NCBI RefSeq assembly: GCF_900110415.1
Contig: NZ_FODR01000002.1
Location: 124,001 to 188,000, forward strand
Length of the DNA stretch: 64,000 nt
Source: Mucilaginibacter sp. OK283
GTDB taxonomy: Bacteria; Bacteroidota; Bacteroidia; Sphingobacteriales; Sphingobacteriaceae
Direction of reading: 5' to 3'
Below, one piece after another: positions 1 through 9,155 of this stretch (positions are counted from its first letter, which is position 1; each line of letters opens with the position of its first letter). The notes under the pieces are model-generated. The model saw only the letters and a program-made list of their open reading frames with translations, had not been told where the DNA came from and did not search any database. A program made the position numbers and the translations under genes.

Positions 1-269
1 TCAAAATTGTATTACGGATGCGGTTAAGCTCCACTAATACTTCTGGCTATTAGCTGATGCTGCTAAAATGGATGTAAAATCAATTAATAAAAAGGGGCTA
101 ACCCGTAAAATTGAAGGGGTAAACCACTAAAAAGGCCCCAAAAGGTTGTTTTCGTAGGATTTCGGGTAGTTTAAAAACAGACATTAGAGCACAACACTCA
201 ATAGATTGCCGGCTGAAGAATGGTTTTTACATTTTCGGGGAGAGGTAAACCAGGCGGCTGCTTACCGGT
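1..269. other. Left-edge gene-free stretch
   Basis: No credible gene is seen between the window edge and the stop codon of the hybrid regulator. The stretch holds one direct-repeat box (92-125, listed separately). The orientation of that box points to a gene starting off the left edge on the minus strand. Confidence 0.5.
92..125 (-). promoter_or_regulatory. Direct-repeat operator box, left copy
   Basis: Two half-sites, AAGGGGCTAACC (92-103) and AAGGGGTAAACC (114-125), read on the plus strand and start exactly 22 bases apart. The first half-site is identical over 12 bases to the one upstream of susC (12638-12649). A tandem half-site with two-turn spacing fits a dimeric AraC-type regulator. 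The orientation implies control of a minus-strand gene beyond the left edge. Binding by the neighbouring hybrid regulator is inferred. Confidence 0.6.
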
Positions 270-3200
270 TTATTTTCTTTCGGCCACCTGGTTTACCATA
301 GCATTTTTGAAGCTCTTTCTAAATTTTTTAATGTATTCGGAAGGTTTTAAGTCGAACACTTTTTTAAACTGCTCACGAAAATACTTGATATCTTTTATTC
401 CAACGGCATAAGCAGTTTCCAATATATTTAAATCGCTATGTACAAATAACTGTGCCGCTTTTCGCAACCTGATAGACCTTATGAAGCTATTTGCGGGTTG
501 CCCGGAAATCATTTTGATTTTTTTATAGATGCCGGAATAGGACATATTTAATTCGTAGGCTAAGGATTGAAGGTTAAAATCGGGGTCTGTTATATGATCC
601 TCAACAATCCGGATGCAGGAATCCAGAAACCGTTTGTACTCTATCGAGATGCTATGGGGGTTATTGTTAAGTGTGATTTCATTATAAAAATATTGCTGAA
701 GGGTATTCCTGCTCCTCAGCAACCCATTGACCTTTGCTTTCAGGATATCTTTGTCAAAAGGTTTCCCGATATAATCATCAGCGCCACCTTCAATACCTTT
801 TAGCTTTATCTCATTTGATGCGCTGGCTGTTAAAAGAATCACCGGAAGGTGCGAGGTTGTCATATTTCCCTTAATGGCCGCACAAACTTCTATACCTGTA
901 ATGCCCTGCATCATCACATCACATATAACAATATCCGGCCATTGTTCGTTTATTATTTTTATTCCCTCTTCGCCGCTTGACGCAACAAGAACATTATATT
1001 CGAGTTTGAAAATCTGGCGCAGATATTCTCTCATATCCTCATGGTCATCGATGATCAATAGCGTTTTGAAGTCAGACAATGATTGTTCTTCAACCGGGTC
1101 TGCTGCCAACACGATGTCATTAGCTGTAGTTTCAGCATCAATCAGCTCCTTTAAAAACCCGGAAGTAGCTGCTGATTGTTCTAAAATAACAGGGTCTTTA
1201 AGGTGCAATCTGCCTTTTTTAAAAGTGATGGTGAACGATGTGCCTTTTCCAATCTGACTTTGATATTCAACTGTTCCGGCCTGGCGTTCTACAAAATTTT
1301 TGACGAGGTATAGTCCAAGACCAAATCCTCCGGTTGGTGTGCCCGCCAAATCAGGTACCTGGTAAAAACGACTAAAAAGTTTTTCACCAACTTCGGAAGG
1401 GATTCCGCATCCATCGTCCTCGACCATTATTGATACCACCTGGTCTGCTTCTTCTACACAGATGCGAATCTTTCCATGTTTATGAGTGAACTTTATCGCA
1501 TTCGAGAGCAGATTAAATAACACTATTTCTGTTTTTTCTCTATCTACATAAATATTAAGGCAATCGGCTGATGATACAAACTCCAAATGGATTTGTTTTC
1601 TTTTCGCTTCATGTACAAAACATAAATAAACCTCCTTACATAAATCAACAATATTAACATTGCTTATTTTAAGCTGATCGGATTCTGATTCTGCCTTTTT
1701 GAAAAGGAGCAGCTGATCTACCAGGCCTAATAGCCGGCGCGCGTTTCTGTAAACAATGTTTAAATTGGAGGCATCCATAGCCTTCTTTTCGTTAAATAAT
1801 AGTTCCTTAACAGGGTTAATGATCAATGTCAATGGCGTCCGGAACTCATGAGAAATATTGGTAAAAAAAGCAAGCTTTCGTTCGCTTAACTCCTTTTCCT
1901 TTTCACTTTCATAGTGAGCAATCTGAATTTCGTATTTTAGTTTAGCCTGATGGTCCCTGTATAACAGATACAGATAAACCAACCCGCCAATAATTATAAT
2001 ATAGATAGTATATGCCCACCAGGTTTGGTACCACGGTGGAGAAATAATTATGATTAACGATTTCGGCGTTATGTTCCACACGCCGTCATTATTGCTTGCA
2101 ATTACCTTAAAGGTATAAGTTCCCGGGTTAAGGTTGGTGTAAGTAACCCTTCGCTGGCTACTGTTAAAATTCCATTTTTCGTCAAAGCCTTCTAATTTAT
2201 ACCGATAACCATTTTTCTCTGAATGGGTATAATTGAGCGAAACGAATTCGATTGAAAATACATTTTGGTCGTAATTAAGAAATGCAGTATCGGCTATACT
2301 AACCGGCTTTTTCAATGGCGAATTTTTACCCGGCCTTACCGATTTATTAAACACCTGGAAATCGGAAAGATAAACCTGGGGGATTTTATTATTCAATTTA
2401 ATTTTTGACGGATCGAAAACAACTACGCCAGTATTTCCGCCTAAATAAATCTGACCATCTGCCGACTTGTAAATAAGCGAGTGGGAAAACACGCCGTCGC
2501 CTTCATCAAAATTGGTGACAGCTAATGCTCGGGGAGTAAACTTTGATATTCCCGTTGCGGAGTTAATCCAAAGATTCCCAAAACCATCTTCAACAAGGTT
2601 GTTGAAAACATTACTTGCAAATCCATCTTTGCTTGAGTAAACGATAAAAGAATCATTTTTCGGAACATATTTATTTAGCCCGTCGGCCGTGCAGATCCAG
2701 ATATTCCTTTTACTATCCTCAAATAAACAGTGAACGATATTACTACTAAGGCTACCGGCATTTTTGTCATTATAAGCGTAATGATGAAAAATGCCGGTTT
2801 TTTGGTCAAAACGATCAACCCCGTTTCCATTTGTTCCAATCCACACATTGCCTTTTTTGTCTTTTAAAAGCGTATAAATATGGTTGCTGGCAATTGAATT
2901 AGGGTTTTTATCGTCGTTATAATAATGTTTGAATTGCTGTTTTTCTTCGTTGTATATTTTAAGGCCGGCGTCTGTAGCGAGCCAGTATTCATGAGGCCTT
3001 ACTTCAAGAATATCTCTGAAAACATCTTCATTAAAGAAATTGCTCAGGGCTGAATGATGAAAGTGGTGTATAAACCGGTTATTCTTAACGTCAAACTTAT
3101 CAAAACCATTTTCGGTAGCCGCCCATAATACACCATCATTGTCTAAATATATTTTGCCAACCTGATTGCTGCTGATGCTTGACGGATTATTTGTGTGATT

Positions 3201-4376
3201 AAATAGCTTTGTGTTTTTTTTTATTAAATCAAACTGATAAAGCCCGTTGTTTGTTGCCAACCACAACATGTTCCCTTGCAACAACATACTTTTTACTTCG
3301 CGCGGTTTGATTGATAATGGAATGAAATGGAATTTATACTGTGTAAAATCTACTTTTGTTAAAGCGTCTTTACCACATAGCCACATAATTCCGGCATTAT
3401 CATTGTAAACATAGCTATCGGCTGTGCTATTAACATCGCCAATTTTTCGCCATTGGCCATTCCCCTTATTTATAAAATAGAACCCGGCGTTACTTCCAAC
3501 AACTAAGGTGGAGTCGTTAGCGTTGTCGATACAAAAAGCGCCTATATTAACATTGTCACGACTCGGAAATGCGGTATATCGCTGTTTTTTAGGATCAAAC
3601 TGATAAAGCCCGCTCCAATAGGTGCCCACCCAAATACAACCACTCCTTTGATCGTAAAAAAGGCTCCAGATATCATTAGGGCTTTTTTTATGCAGAGATT
3701 CGGTTTGCAGATAATTGGTAAAACGCTTACCAACCTTATCGAATTTATTCAACCCGCCGTTCCAGTTCCCCAGCCAAAGGTTTTTATCGTTATCTTCAAC
3801 AATTGCATTTACCGACTTTCCTTTTATTGAAAACTCGTTTTGCGGGTTAGGTTTATAGGTAATAAATGACCTGCGATTTGCCACATATTGATTAAAACCA
3901 TCGTCTGTTCCTATCCAGATAGTTCCTTCTCTATCGCATAAGATCGAAAAAATCTTGTTGTTACTTATCGACTGTTTGATTTTATCACTATGATAAAACC
4001 GTTCAAATTTTTCAGTGTTGGGATCTAAAACATTTAAGCCGTCTATCGTCCCAACCCATATTTTTCCGTTTTTATCTTCAGCAAGCGCGTTAATATAATT
4101 TGAACTTATGCTTGCCGTGTTACCAGGAATGTTTACTAAGTTTTCAAAGGAGTAGCCATCAAACTTACAAAGCCCATTGTCTGTCCCTATCCACATGTAT
4201 CCGCGCCTGTCTTTAAGGGCTACTGTTACATTTTCGGATGGCAGGCCGTCATGAGTAGTATATGATTTTAGGGCAAAATTCTTGATGTCATTGGTTGGAG
4301 AGGTCGTTAAGATTTGTCCATTTAGGCCGGTTGTGCACAAAAAATTGATCAGGAAGAATAAGACAGCTTTATACAT
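270..4376 (-). CDS. Hybrid two-component sensor/AraC regulator (HTCS)
   Basis: This one-protein two-component system senses an oligosaccharide in the periplasm and activates a polysaccharide-utilisation locus. The start at 4376 (MYKAVLFFL...) gives 1368 residues and a clear signal peptide; the frame stays open back to 4643, but that extension is not protein-like. Domains in order: about 14 Reg_prop beta-propeller repeats with WIGT motifs (roughly 40-690), a Y_Y_Y domain (about 700-775), one membrane helix (about 777-808), a HisKA domain with SHEFRTPL (His843), HATPase_c (about 940-1060), a receiver domain with IIDDHEDM and phospho-acceptor Asp1153, and a C-terminal AraC-type HTH. All key residues are present. 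The GH5 gene is divergent and the SusC/SusD pair lies 3 kb away, so these are the likely targets. The sugar sensed cannot be read from the sequence. Confidence 0.95.
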   Translation of the reverse strand: MYKAVLFFLINFLCTTGLNGQILTTSPTNDIKNFALKSYTTHDGLPSENVTVALKDRRGYMWIGTDNGLCKFDGYSFENLVNIPGNTASISSNYINALAEDKNGKIWVGTIDGLNVLDPNTEKFERFYHSDKIKQSISNNKIFSILCDREGTIWIGTDDGFNQYVANRRSFITYKPNPQNEFSIKGKSVNAIVEDNDKNLWLGNWNGGLNKFDKVGKRFTNYLQTESLHKKSPNDIWSLFYDQRSGCIWVGTYWSGLYQFDPKKQRYTAFPSRDNVNIGAFCIDNANDSTLVVGSNAGFYFINKGNGQWRKIGDVNSTADSYVYNDNAGIMWLCGKDALTKVDFTQYKFHFIPLSIKPREVKSMLLQGNMLWLATNNGLYQFDLIKKNTKLFNHTNNPSSISSNQVGKIYLDNDGVLWAATENGFDKFDVKNNRFIHHFHHSALSNFFNEDVFRDILEVRPHEYWLATDAGLKIYNEEKQQFKHYYNDDKNPNSIASNHIYTLLKDKKGNVWIGTNGNGVDRFDQKTGIFHHYAYNDKNAGSLSSNIVHCLFEDSKRNIWICTADGLNKYVPKNDSFIVYSSKDGFASNVFNNLVEDGFGNLWINSATGISKFTPRALAVTNFDEGDGVFSHSLIYKSADGQIYLGGNTGVVVFDPSKIKLNNKIPQVYLSDFQVFNKSVRPGKNSPLKKPVSIADTAFLNYDQNVFSIEFVSLNYTHSEKNGYRYKLEGFDEKWNFNSSQRRVTYTNLNPGTYTFKVIASNNDGVWNITPKSLIIIISPPWYQTWWAYTIYIIIIGGLVYLYLLYRDHQAKLKYEIQIAHYESEKEKELSERKLAFFTNISHEFRTPLTLIINPVKELLFNEKKAMDASNLNIVYRNARRLLGLVDQLLLFKKAESESDQLKISNVNIVDLCKEVYLCFVHEAKRKQIHLEFVSSADCLNIYVDREKTEIVLFNLLSNAIKFTHKHGKIRICVEEADQVVSIMVEDDGCGIPSEVGEKLFSRFYQVPDLAGTPTGGFGLGLYLVKNFVERQAGTVEYQSQIGKGTSFTITFKKGRLHLKDPVILEQSAATSGFLKELIDAETTANDIVLAADPVEEQSLSDFKTLLIIDDHEDMREYLRQIFKLEYNVLVASSGEEGIKIINEQWPDIVICDVMMQGITGIEVCAAIKGNMTTSHLPVILLTASASNEIKLKGIEGGADDYIGKPFDKDILKAKVNGLLRSRNTLQQYFYNEITLNNNPHSISIEYKRFLDSCIRIVEDHITDPDFNLQSLAYELNMSYSGIYKKIKMISGQPANSFIRSIRLRKAAQLFVHSDLNILETAYAVGIKDIKYFREQFKKVFDLKPSEYIKKFRKSFKNAMVNQVAERK

Positions 4377-5247
4377 AAATCCGTTATCACTTTTAATTAG
4401 ATAAATACTATACCGTGTTATCACTGATAACTTGTACCAGTATAAAATAAGCTTCACAATCATCTTTGGTCGGTCAACAATCAAAAATATTGTACTTAAT
4501 ACACTAATTTTCAGGATAACACAATTACAACAAAGCGGGGAACACGGCACGTTGGCCATATTAAAAGTGCCGACAAATGATCCTTTTATTGGGGTATAAA
4601 TTGAGGTTTGATACGCATTTTTCCTTAAGAATATATAGATCAAACTTTATTTAAACCCTAATTGGAGGATTCATCATCGCTCTTAAATATTAATCAAACC
4701 CCTACTGTGACGTTGAAACATTAAGTTTATAAGGCACTCAAATTTATATAATATTAATTGTATTAATAACAAGAATTCCAAATGTTTAGGAATTGAAAAC
4801 AGCACCGATACTTGACGTTCAGGCGATAACGGGTTAAAAAAAGAAGAGGAATTGCGTTAAAATTCATTAAAATGACACTTTATCCCCGCAATATTGAGGC
4901 TTTACCCCCTTTTTAATTTCTGCTTTTTAAAAGAGATTTAGGTTAAACCATATAAACACGGATTTCCCATTTCCATTATTGCTTACAGTCATTTTTCAAT
5001 GGCTAATCAAATTGCCGACCGTAACGTCCGGCAGTGATTAACGGTAATTGCTGGGCTGGAAATCTGGATTTTAATACCTCTGCCATGAGAATATTCAAAT
5101 TATTACTGCATATGCATTCAGTTGTTTTGCAGCTAATCGATGTCATTATTTGCTTTGTGCCAACGCCGGGAAGATCACCGCCTTGTTTAAAAGTTAAAAC
5201 CAACTGATTATAAAGAACTAATTATCTAATATTTTAATATAAAACTT
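4377..5247. other. Divergent intergenic region between HTCS and GH5 genes
   Basis: This is 871 bases of AT-rich DNA with no credible coding frame. It holds the direct-repeat box at 4878-4911. The leader of the GH5 gene is long (337 bases from box to start codon), and no perfect TAnnTTTG -7 box was found in it by eye. Confidence 0.6.
4878..4911 (+). promoter_or_regulatory. Direct-repeat operator box upstream of the GH5 gene
   Basis: Read on the minus strand, half-sites AAGGGGGTAAAG (4911-4900) and GCGGGGATAAAG (4889-4878) start 22 bases apart, as in the boxes at 92 and 12638. The edge nearest the gene is 337 bases from the GH5 start codon, against 339 bases for susC. In both cases a run of five T lies 12 bases further toward the gene (4924-4928 here). 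Shared control by the HTCS regulator is inferred. Confidence 0.6.
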
Positions 5248-6717
5248 ATGAGAAAAAATTTAACCGCCCAGGCGCTATGCTGCCTGTTAGCCTTTATGAT
5301 GGGCTGTTCAAAAAACACTATTCAAAAGAACCCTGATATCTCCGGCTTGTCGACAAAACAAAACCTTGCGCTTTCAACTACCAACACCAATGGCTTTCGT
5401 GGTATAAACTGGGCCGATCCTAATGGCAATGAAGGCGACGGAAGGGTTGTATTGCCAAGCGGTATGACTACATCGCTCACCGCAACCCAGGCTGCTGCTT
5501 TGGCCACCAGTATTTCAAGCGCTGTTAAAACAAGCGGCGGTACTACTATCAGGATGCCCATAAACCCATGGACGGCCTCAAGCTCTACTTATTGGCCTGT
5601 ATACCAGGCTGCAATTAATGCCATTGTATCAAACGGCTGTAAAGTAATACTTTGCTACTGGCCGGTAGGTGTGCATCATGTACCGGATGTTACACAATGG
5701 ACTACCATGTGGACAACTGTGAATAATGTTTATAAAAACAACACGTCTATTTTGTATGAACCTATAAATGAACCTGTGGATTATTCAAGTACCGATTTGA
5801 ATAATTTATATGCCAGTTTCCTGACTACATTTAGTACGGCCGATGGGAAATGCATCCTGGACGGCACTGGTTATGCTGCTGACGTAACTGCAGTTGGCGC
5901 CGATTCAAGGTTAGTTAATCAATACCTGGGCCTGCACTGCTACTGGTGGTTCTGGGGATCGCATGATGTTTGGTCGGGCTATTACAGCGACATGTCAAGC
6001 AGGACCGGATCTTACGCGGCCCGTACGGTGGTTACCGAAGTTGGTATCGAAACATTCAGGAACATGAGTTTCTGGTGGCAATGGGATACTGGTGTATATG
6101 TTGATCAGGCATTTTTAACCGGGGCGCTTTCGTATGCCAGGGACAACTCTATGGGTACTATAGCATGGTCGGGCGTTAATGATATTGATACCTACCGCTG
6201 GTATAAGGCAAATAATAACCTGGTAGAGGTTAGCCCGGGCACCGCGAACATGTTCAGGTGGTCATGGAAACTTACCGCATCTCCTGTATGGCTGGGGCCA
6301 ATTGCCGACGGGCGGTACAAGCTTCAAAATCGTGCATCGGGCCTTATGCTTGATAATTTGGGCAGCACAACCGATGGTGCTACCGTAGCTCAATGGGCAT
6401 CGGGAACAAGCGCCAACCAGAAATGGAATGTAAGTTATACCGATGGCTATTATACGCTAAGCTGTGTAACCGGGAAAGAGTGCCTGGACACCGGGGGTAA
6501 TACTACTGATGGCTCATCGGTTAAACAATATACAGTAGGCACCAGTACTAACCAGCGCTGGTCAATAGTTTCGGCCGGAAGCGGTTACTACAAAATAGTT
6601 AACCTTGCTACCGGGAAATGCCTGGATACTGGAGGCTTGACAACCAATGGATCTGTTATGCAACAGTGGACAAGCGGTTCGAGCTACAACCAGCAATGGA
6701 CGCTTATTGCGCAATAA
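5248..6717 (+). CDS. Secreted GH5-like glycoside hydrolase with ricin-type lectin domain
   Basis: This lipid-anchored enzyme probably cleaves a beta-linked polysaccharide outside the cell. The signal peptide ends in a lipobox (MMGC, Cys20). Residues about 48-345 form a cellulase-like TIM barrel: RGINW at the start, ILYEPINEP with the acid/base Glu175, and VVTEVG with the nucleophile Glu264. A beta-trefoil lectin domain (CBM13/RICIN, about 352-489) follows, with three repeats carrying the QxW-type motifs QKW, QRW and QQW and the repeated CLDTGG. The protein has 489 residues. The family call is by motif only; subfamily and substrate are unknown. The gene is divergent from the HTCS regulator, carries the same operator box as susC, and is followed by a MITE-like insertion that separates it from the nearest terminator hairpin. 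Confidence 0.85.
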   Translation: MRKNLTAQALCCLLAFMMGCSKNTIQKNPDISGLSTKQNLALSTTNTNGFRGINWADPNGNEGDGRVVLPSGMTTSLTATQAAALATSISSAVKTSGGTTIRMPINPWTASSSTYWPVYQAAINAIVSNGCKVILCYWPVGVHHVPDVTQWTTMWTTVNNVYKNNTSILYEPINEPVDYSSTDLNNLYASFLTTFSTADGKCILDGTGYAADVTAVGADSRLVNQYLGLHCYWWFWGSHDVWSGYYSDMSSRTGSYAARTVVTEVGIETFRNMSFWWQWDTGVYVDQAFLTGALSYARDNSMGTIAWSGVNDIDTYRWYKANNNLVEVSPGTANMFRWSWKLTASPVWLGPIADGRYKLQNRASGLMLDNLGSTTDGATVAQWASGTSANQKWNVSYTDGYYTLSCVTGKECLDTGGNTTDGSSVKQYTVGTSTNQRWSIVSAGSGYYKIVNLATGKCLDTGGLTTNGSVMQQWTSGSSYNQQWTLIAQ

Positions 6718-6775
6718 AAAAGTTAACAGTACCAAGTGGTAAGTCTGAAGTTGAATTTTTTCGTTTTTGACTTAG

Positions 6776-7117
6776 AGGCTGTCTAAAAATAAAAAACAGA
6801 TGGTTATTGCTTCGTACTCGTGCGTCAAGTATTGGAATTTACATAAACATTCGCTTGAACACTGGCTACGGCTCACCCGGTATAGGCTACGCCCGACCAC
6901 CCTCTCTTCACCTTCGGTGGAAAGAGGGTTTGTTGTTATTTATTTGATAATCAGTTATTTATTAAATCATAATTTTCAAAACCCTCTTTCCGGCGAAGCC
7001 GAAGAGAGGGTCGGCCAGCGCAGCATCGCCGGGTTGAGTTGTAGCCGACATGCGAAATATGTTGTTGTCCCTTCATTAGGAGCATAAAAACATTAGCAAA
7101 TCAAATTTAGACACCTT
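6776..7117. mobile_element. MITE-like element with target-site duplication
   Basis: Imperfect 12-base terminal inverted repeats (AGGCTGTCTAAA at 6776; AAGGTGTCTAAA read inward from 7117; 10 of 12 matching) are flanked by a perfect 5-base direct repeat CTTAG (6771-6775 and 7118-7122). The interior, 342 bases in all, codes for no transposase and holds a long imperfect palindrome (about 6866-7043). This is the structure of a non-autonomous miniature element moved by an insertion sequence elsewhere in the genome. Confidence 0.6.
6866..7043. repeat. Long imperfect palindrome inside the MITE-like element
   Basis: Two arms of about 60 bases face each other across an AT-rich centre of about 45 bases. 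The arms share CCCTCTCTTC and GGAAAGAGGGTTT-like blocks (about 6899-6931, and the reverse complement at about 6979-7017). The transcript would fold into a large hairpin. The blocks resemble CCCTCTTTCC-type intergenic repeats seen in other Bacteroidota genomes, from memory. Confidence 0.55.
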
Positions 7118-7176
7118 CTTAGAACTTTAGGATAACATTATCCGTCAATTTATCGATGACATTATACTACATCGCG

Positions 7177-7203
7177 AGGCTGCCTTAAAAGGGCAGCCTT
7201 TTT
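7177..7203 (+). terminator. Rho-independent terminator, probably for the GH5 gene
   Basis: An 8-base stem AGGCTGCC/GGCAGCCT (7177-7184 and 7192-7199) is followed by a T run. It is the first strong plus-strand terminator after the GH5 gene, 460 bases downstream, with the MITE-like element in between. Confidence 0.65.
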
Positions 7204-7510
7204 AATTTTACGATTTATTTACCTTGCGATTGATAACTGAAAATTTGCGAAGCAGTGTATTCATCGATATAAAGGAGGATACACCTAAATTGCGCGATCA
7301 TTTTAGTGTTAACCATGGTTAAATGCAATGTATTGATTATTAAATATTTATAAATATTTTATCTGAAATGTGTTAAGTTATGTTAACCCAATTAGATGCG
7401 TTTGCCCAGGGCGTTATAGGACTAAGTACCTTGCTGCAATACTTCAGATATGATGGGAGCTGCCAATTTCAAAACATGTACAAAGCAGATATATCGTATT
7501 TAAAACGAAC
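7204..7510. other. Gene-free convergent stretch
   Basis: AT-rich DNA lies between the terminators of the GH5 gene and susD. No coding frame, RNA gene or repeat was recognised. Confidence 0.5.
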
Positions 7511-7545
7511 CCCCCGATAAACCGCTATTGCAGTATTATCGGGGG
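7511..7545 (-). terminator. Terminator of the susCD transcript
   Basis: A perfect 10-base stem CCCCCGATAA/TTATCGGGGG (7511-7520 and 7536-7545) lies 45 bases past the susD stop. On the minus strand it is followed by a T-rich stretch. Confidence 0.75.
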
Positions 7546-7590
7546 CTATATCGCTAAAACGAAAGGAAATTTGTGCGATGACAGGACGCC

Positions 7591-9144
7591 TTAATATCCC
7601 GGGTTGTTTGGTAGCAATTTTTTGTTGATGTCAATATCGGCTTGCGGCACTGGCCATAGCCATCCTTTCCCTGCATCAAATGTCCGGGTATCTAACTTAA
7701 CCTGTTTAAACTGCCAGGTAGCGGCACTTGCCGGATTACTCAGCAACGATTTGTCATATCCATAAACATCATGAACCAGGGATTGATCTTTCCAGCGTAA
7801 CATATCTGCATACCTGGTGCCTTCCATAAAGAATTCAACCCTGCGCTCATGGCGTAATATTGCCCTTAATTGGGTTTGGTTTAAGCCGGTACCTTCTACA
7901 TCTTCAACCCTGGGCATGCTTACCCTGGCCCGCACCTTGTCTATAAGTGTATAGATTTCGGTTGCGGTGCTTCCCGATTCAATCAGGGCTTCGGCACGTA
8001 TCAGCAACACGTCAGCATAACGCATCAAAATAGTATTGAGGGAACAATTATTGGGGTCGGCAATACCTATCGCCGCGTATTTACGCGGGCGTGCACCAGA
8101 CGGAACCACATCATTGGCAGGTATGTAGGTGGTTGTACCCCACAAAGAGCCAGGTAATACTACTGAAGCAGCCAATCTTGGATCGCGATTGACATACGGG
8201 TTTTGAGCATTGTAGCCCGAAGCAGAGTTGGTAACCGGTAATCCATTGGTCATGTAATATGAATCGATCAAATCAGCAGTGACGTTTGGAGTTGGCCAAA
8301 CACTCAAAGATAAAGCAGATGATGGCCAGGGTTGTGACTGGGTAGTGGGTATATATTGGATGTCAAAAATCACTTCACTATTGTTTTCGTGTGCCTCATC
8401 AAACAGCGAACCATAGTTAGTATATAAACTGTAGGCGTTAAGATTGATCACATCCTGCGCGGCCTGTGCAGCATCGGCCCACTTTCCATTGTACAAAAGA
8501 GCTTTTGCCTTGTAAGCTAATGCAGCTCCTTTGGTTGCCCGGCCAACATCAGAACCCGAGTAGGAGGTTGGTAGTGCGGCTGCTGCCTCTGTAAAATCAG
8601 TTAAGATCTGCGTCAGCACGGTAGCTTTCGCAGTCCTTGAAACATATGCATCCGAGAGCGACAGTACACTGGTAATTAAGGGCACATCGCCAAAATAAGT
8701 AGTCAAATCCGTATAGGCATACCCTCGTAAAAACTTCGCTTCGGCCGACATTTGGGTTTTTACAGTAGCATCAATGCTTGCATTGGCAACATCCTGCAAA
8801 AACTCGTTGGCCCTTGAAATAATGGTGTAATCCTGGGTCCACTTCGCATATGGCGCCCAACTGTTGGTTGTGGTTTGCCATGCTCCAACTTCCTTTGAGC
8901 CCTGCCAGGCATCCTGGCAATAGGCATTATCCGATTCAAATTCAAACTGGAAAAAATGCGCCGGGGTGGCATTAGGTTGCAGTGCATTGTAAATGCCCAC
9001 CAACGCCATTTTTACCTGGGTTTCGTTCTGGTAAAATGTCGAGGGCGACAAGCGGTCTTTTGGCGTTTTATCCAGAAGGTTTTTCTTGCAGCCGGCAAGA
9101 TTAATAACAGATGCTAAGATTATGATTTTATATATAGTCTTCAT
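7591..9144 (-). CDS. SusD/RagB-family nutrient-binding outer-membrane lipoprotein
   Basis: This surface lipoprotein caps its SusC partner and delivers glycans to it. It has 517 residues, with a signal peptide ending in a lipobox (LAGC, Cys19) followed by the usual LLDKTPKDRLSPSTFYQ start of SusD proteins. The TPR-like central region and the C-terminal RHERRVEFFMEGTRYADMLRW motif are typical of the family, as is the ending WPVPQADIDINKKL. The start codon lies 11 bases after the susC stop, so the two genes are co-transcribed. The glycan cannot be inferred from sequence alone. Confidence 0.95.
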   Translation of the reverse strand: MKTIYKIIILASVINLAGCKKNLLDKTPKDRLSPSTFYQNETQVKMALVGIYNALQPNATPAHFFQFEFESDNAYCQDAWQGSKEVGAWQTTTNSWAPYAKWTQDYTIISRANEFLQDVANASIDATVKTQMSAEAKFLRGYAYTDLTTYFGDVPLITSVLSLSDAYVSRTAKATVLTQILTDFTEAAAALPTSYSGSDVGRATKGAALAYKAKALLYNGKWADAAQAAQDVINLNAYSLYTNYGSLFDEAHENNSEVIFDIQYIPTTQSQPWPSSALSLSVWPTPNVTADLIDSYYMTNGLPVTNSASGYNAQNPYVNRDPRLAASVVLPGSLWGTTTYIPANDVVPSGARPRKYAAIGIADPNNCSLNTILMRYADVLLIRAEALIESGSTATEIYTLIDKVRARVSMPRVEDVEGTGLNQTQLRAILRHERRVEFFMEGTRYADMLRWKDQSLVHDVYGYDKSLLSNPASAATWQFKQVKLDTRTFDAGKGWLWPVPQADIDINKKLLPNNPGY

Positions 9145-9155
9145 GATTTTATCCT

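Noticed and set aside
5003..5203. Minus-strand frame of 66 codons upstream of the GH5 gene
   Set aside because: No ribosome-binding context or family resemblance; it lies in the leader of the GH5 gene.
6800..7087. Open frame of 95 codons between the GH5 gene and the terminator
   Set aside because: It lies inside the MITE-like element and reads through both arms of the palindrome; the product has no protein-like pattern.
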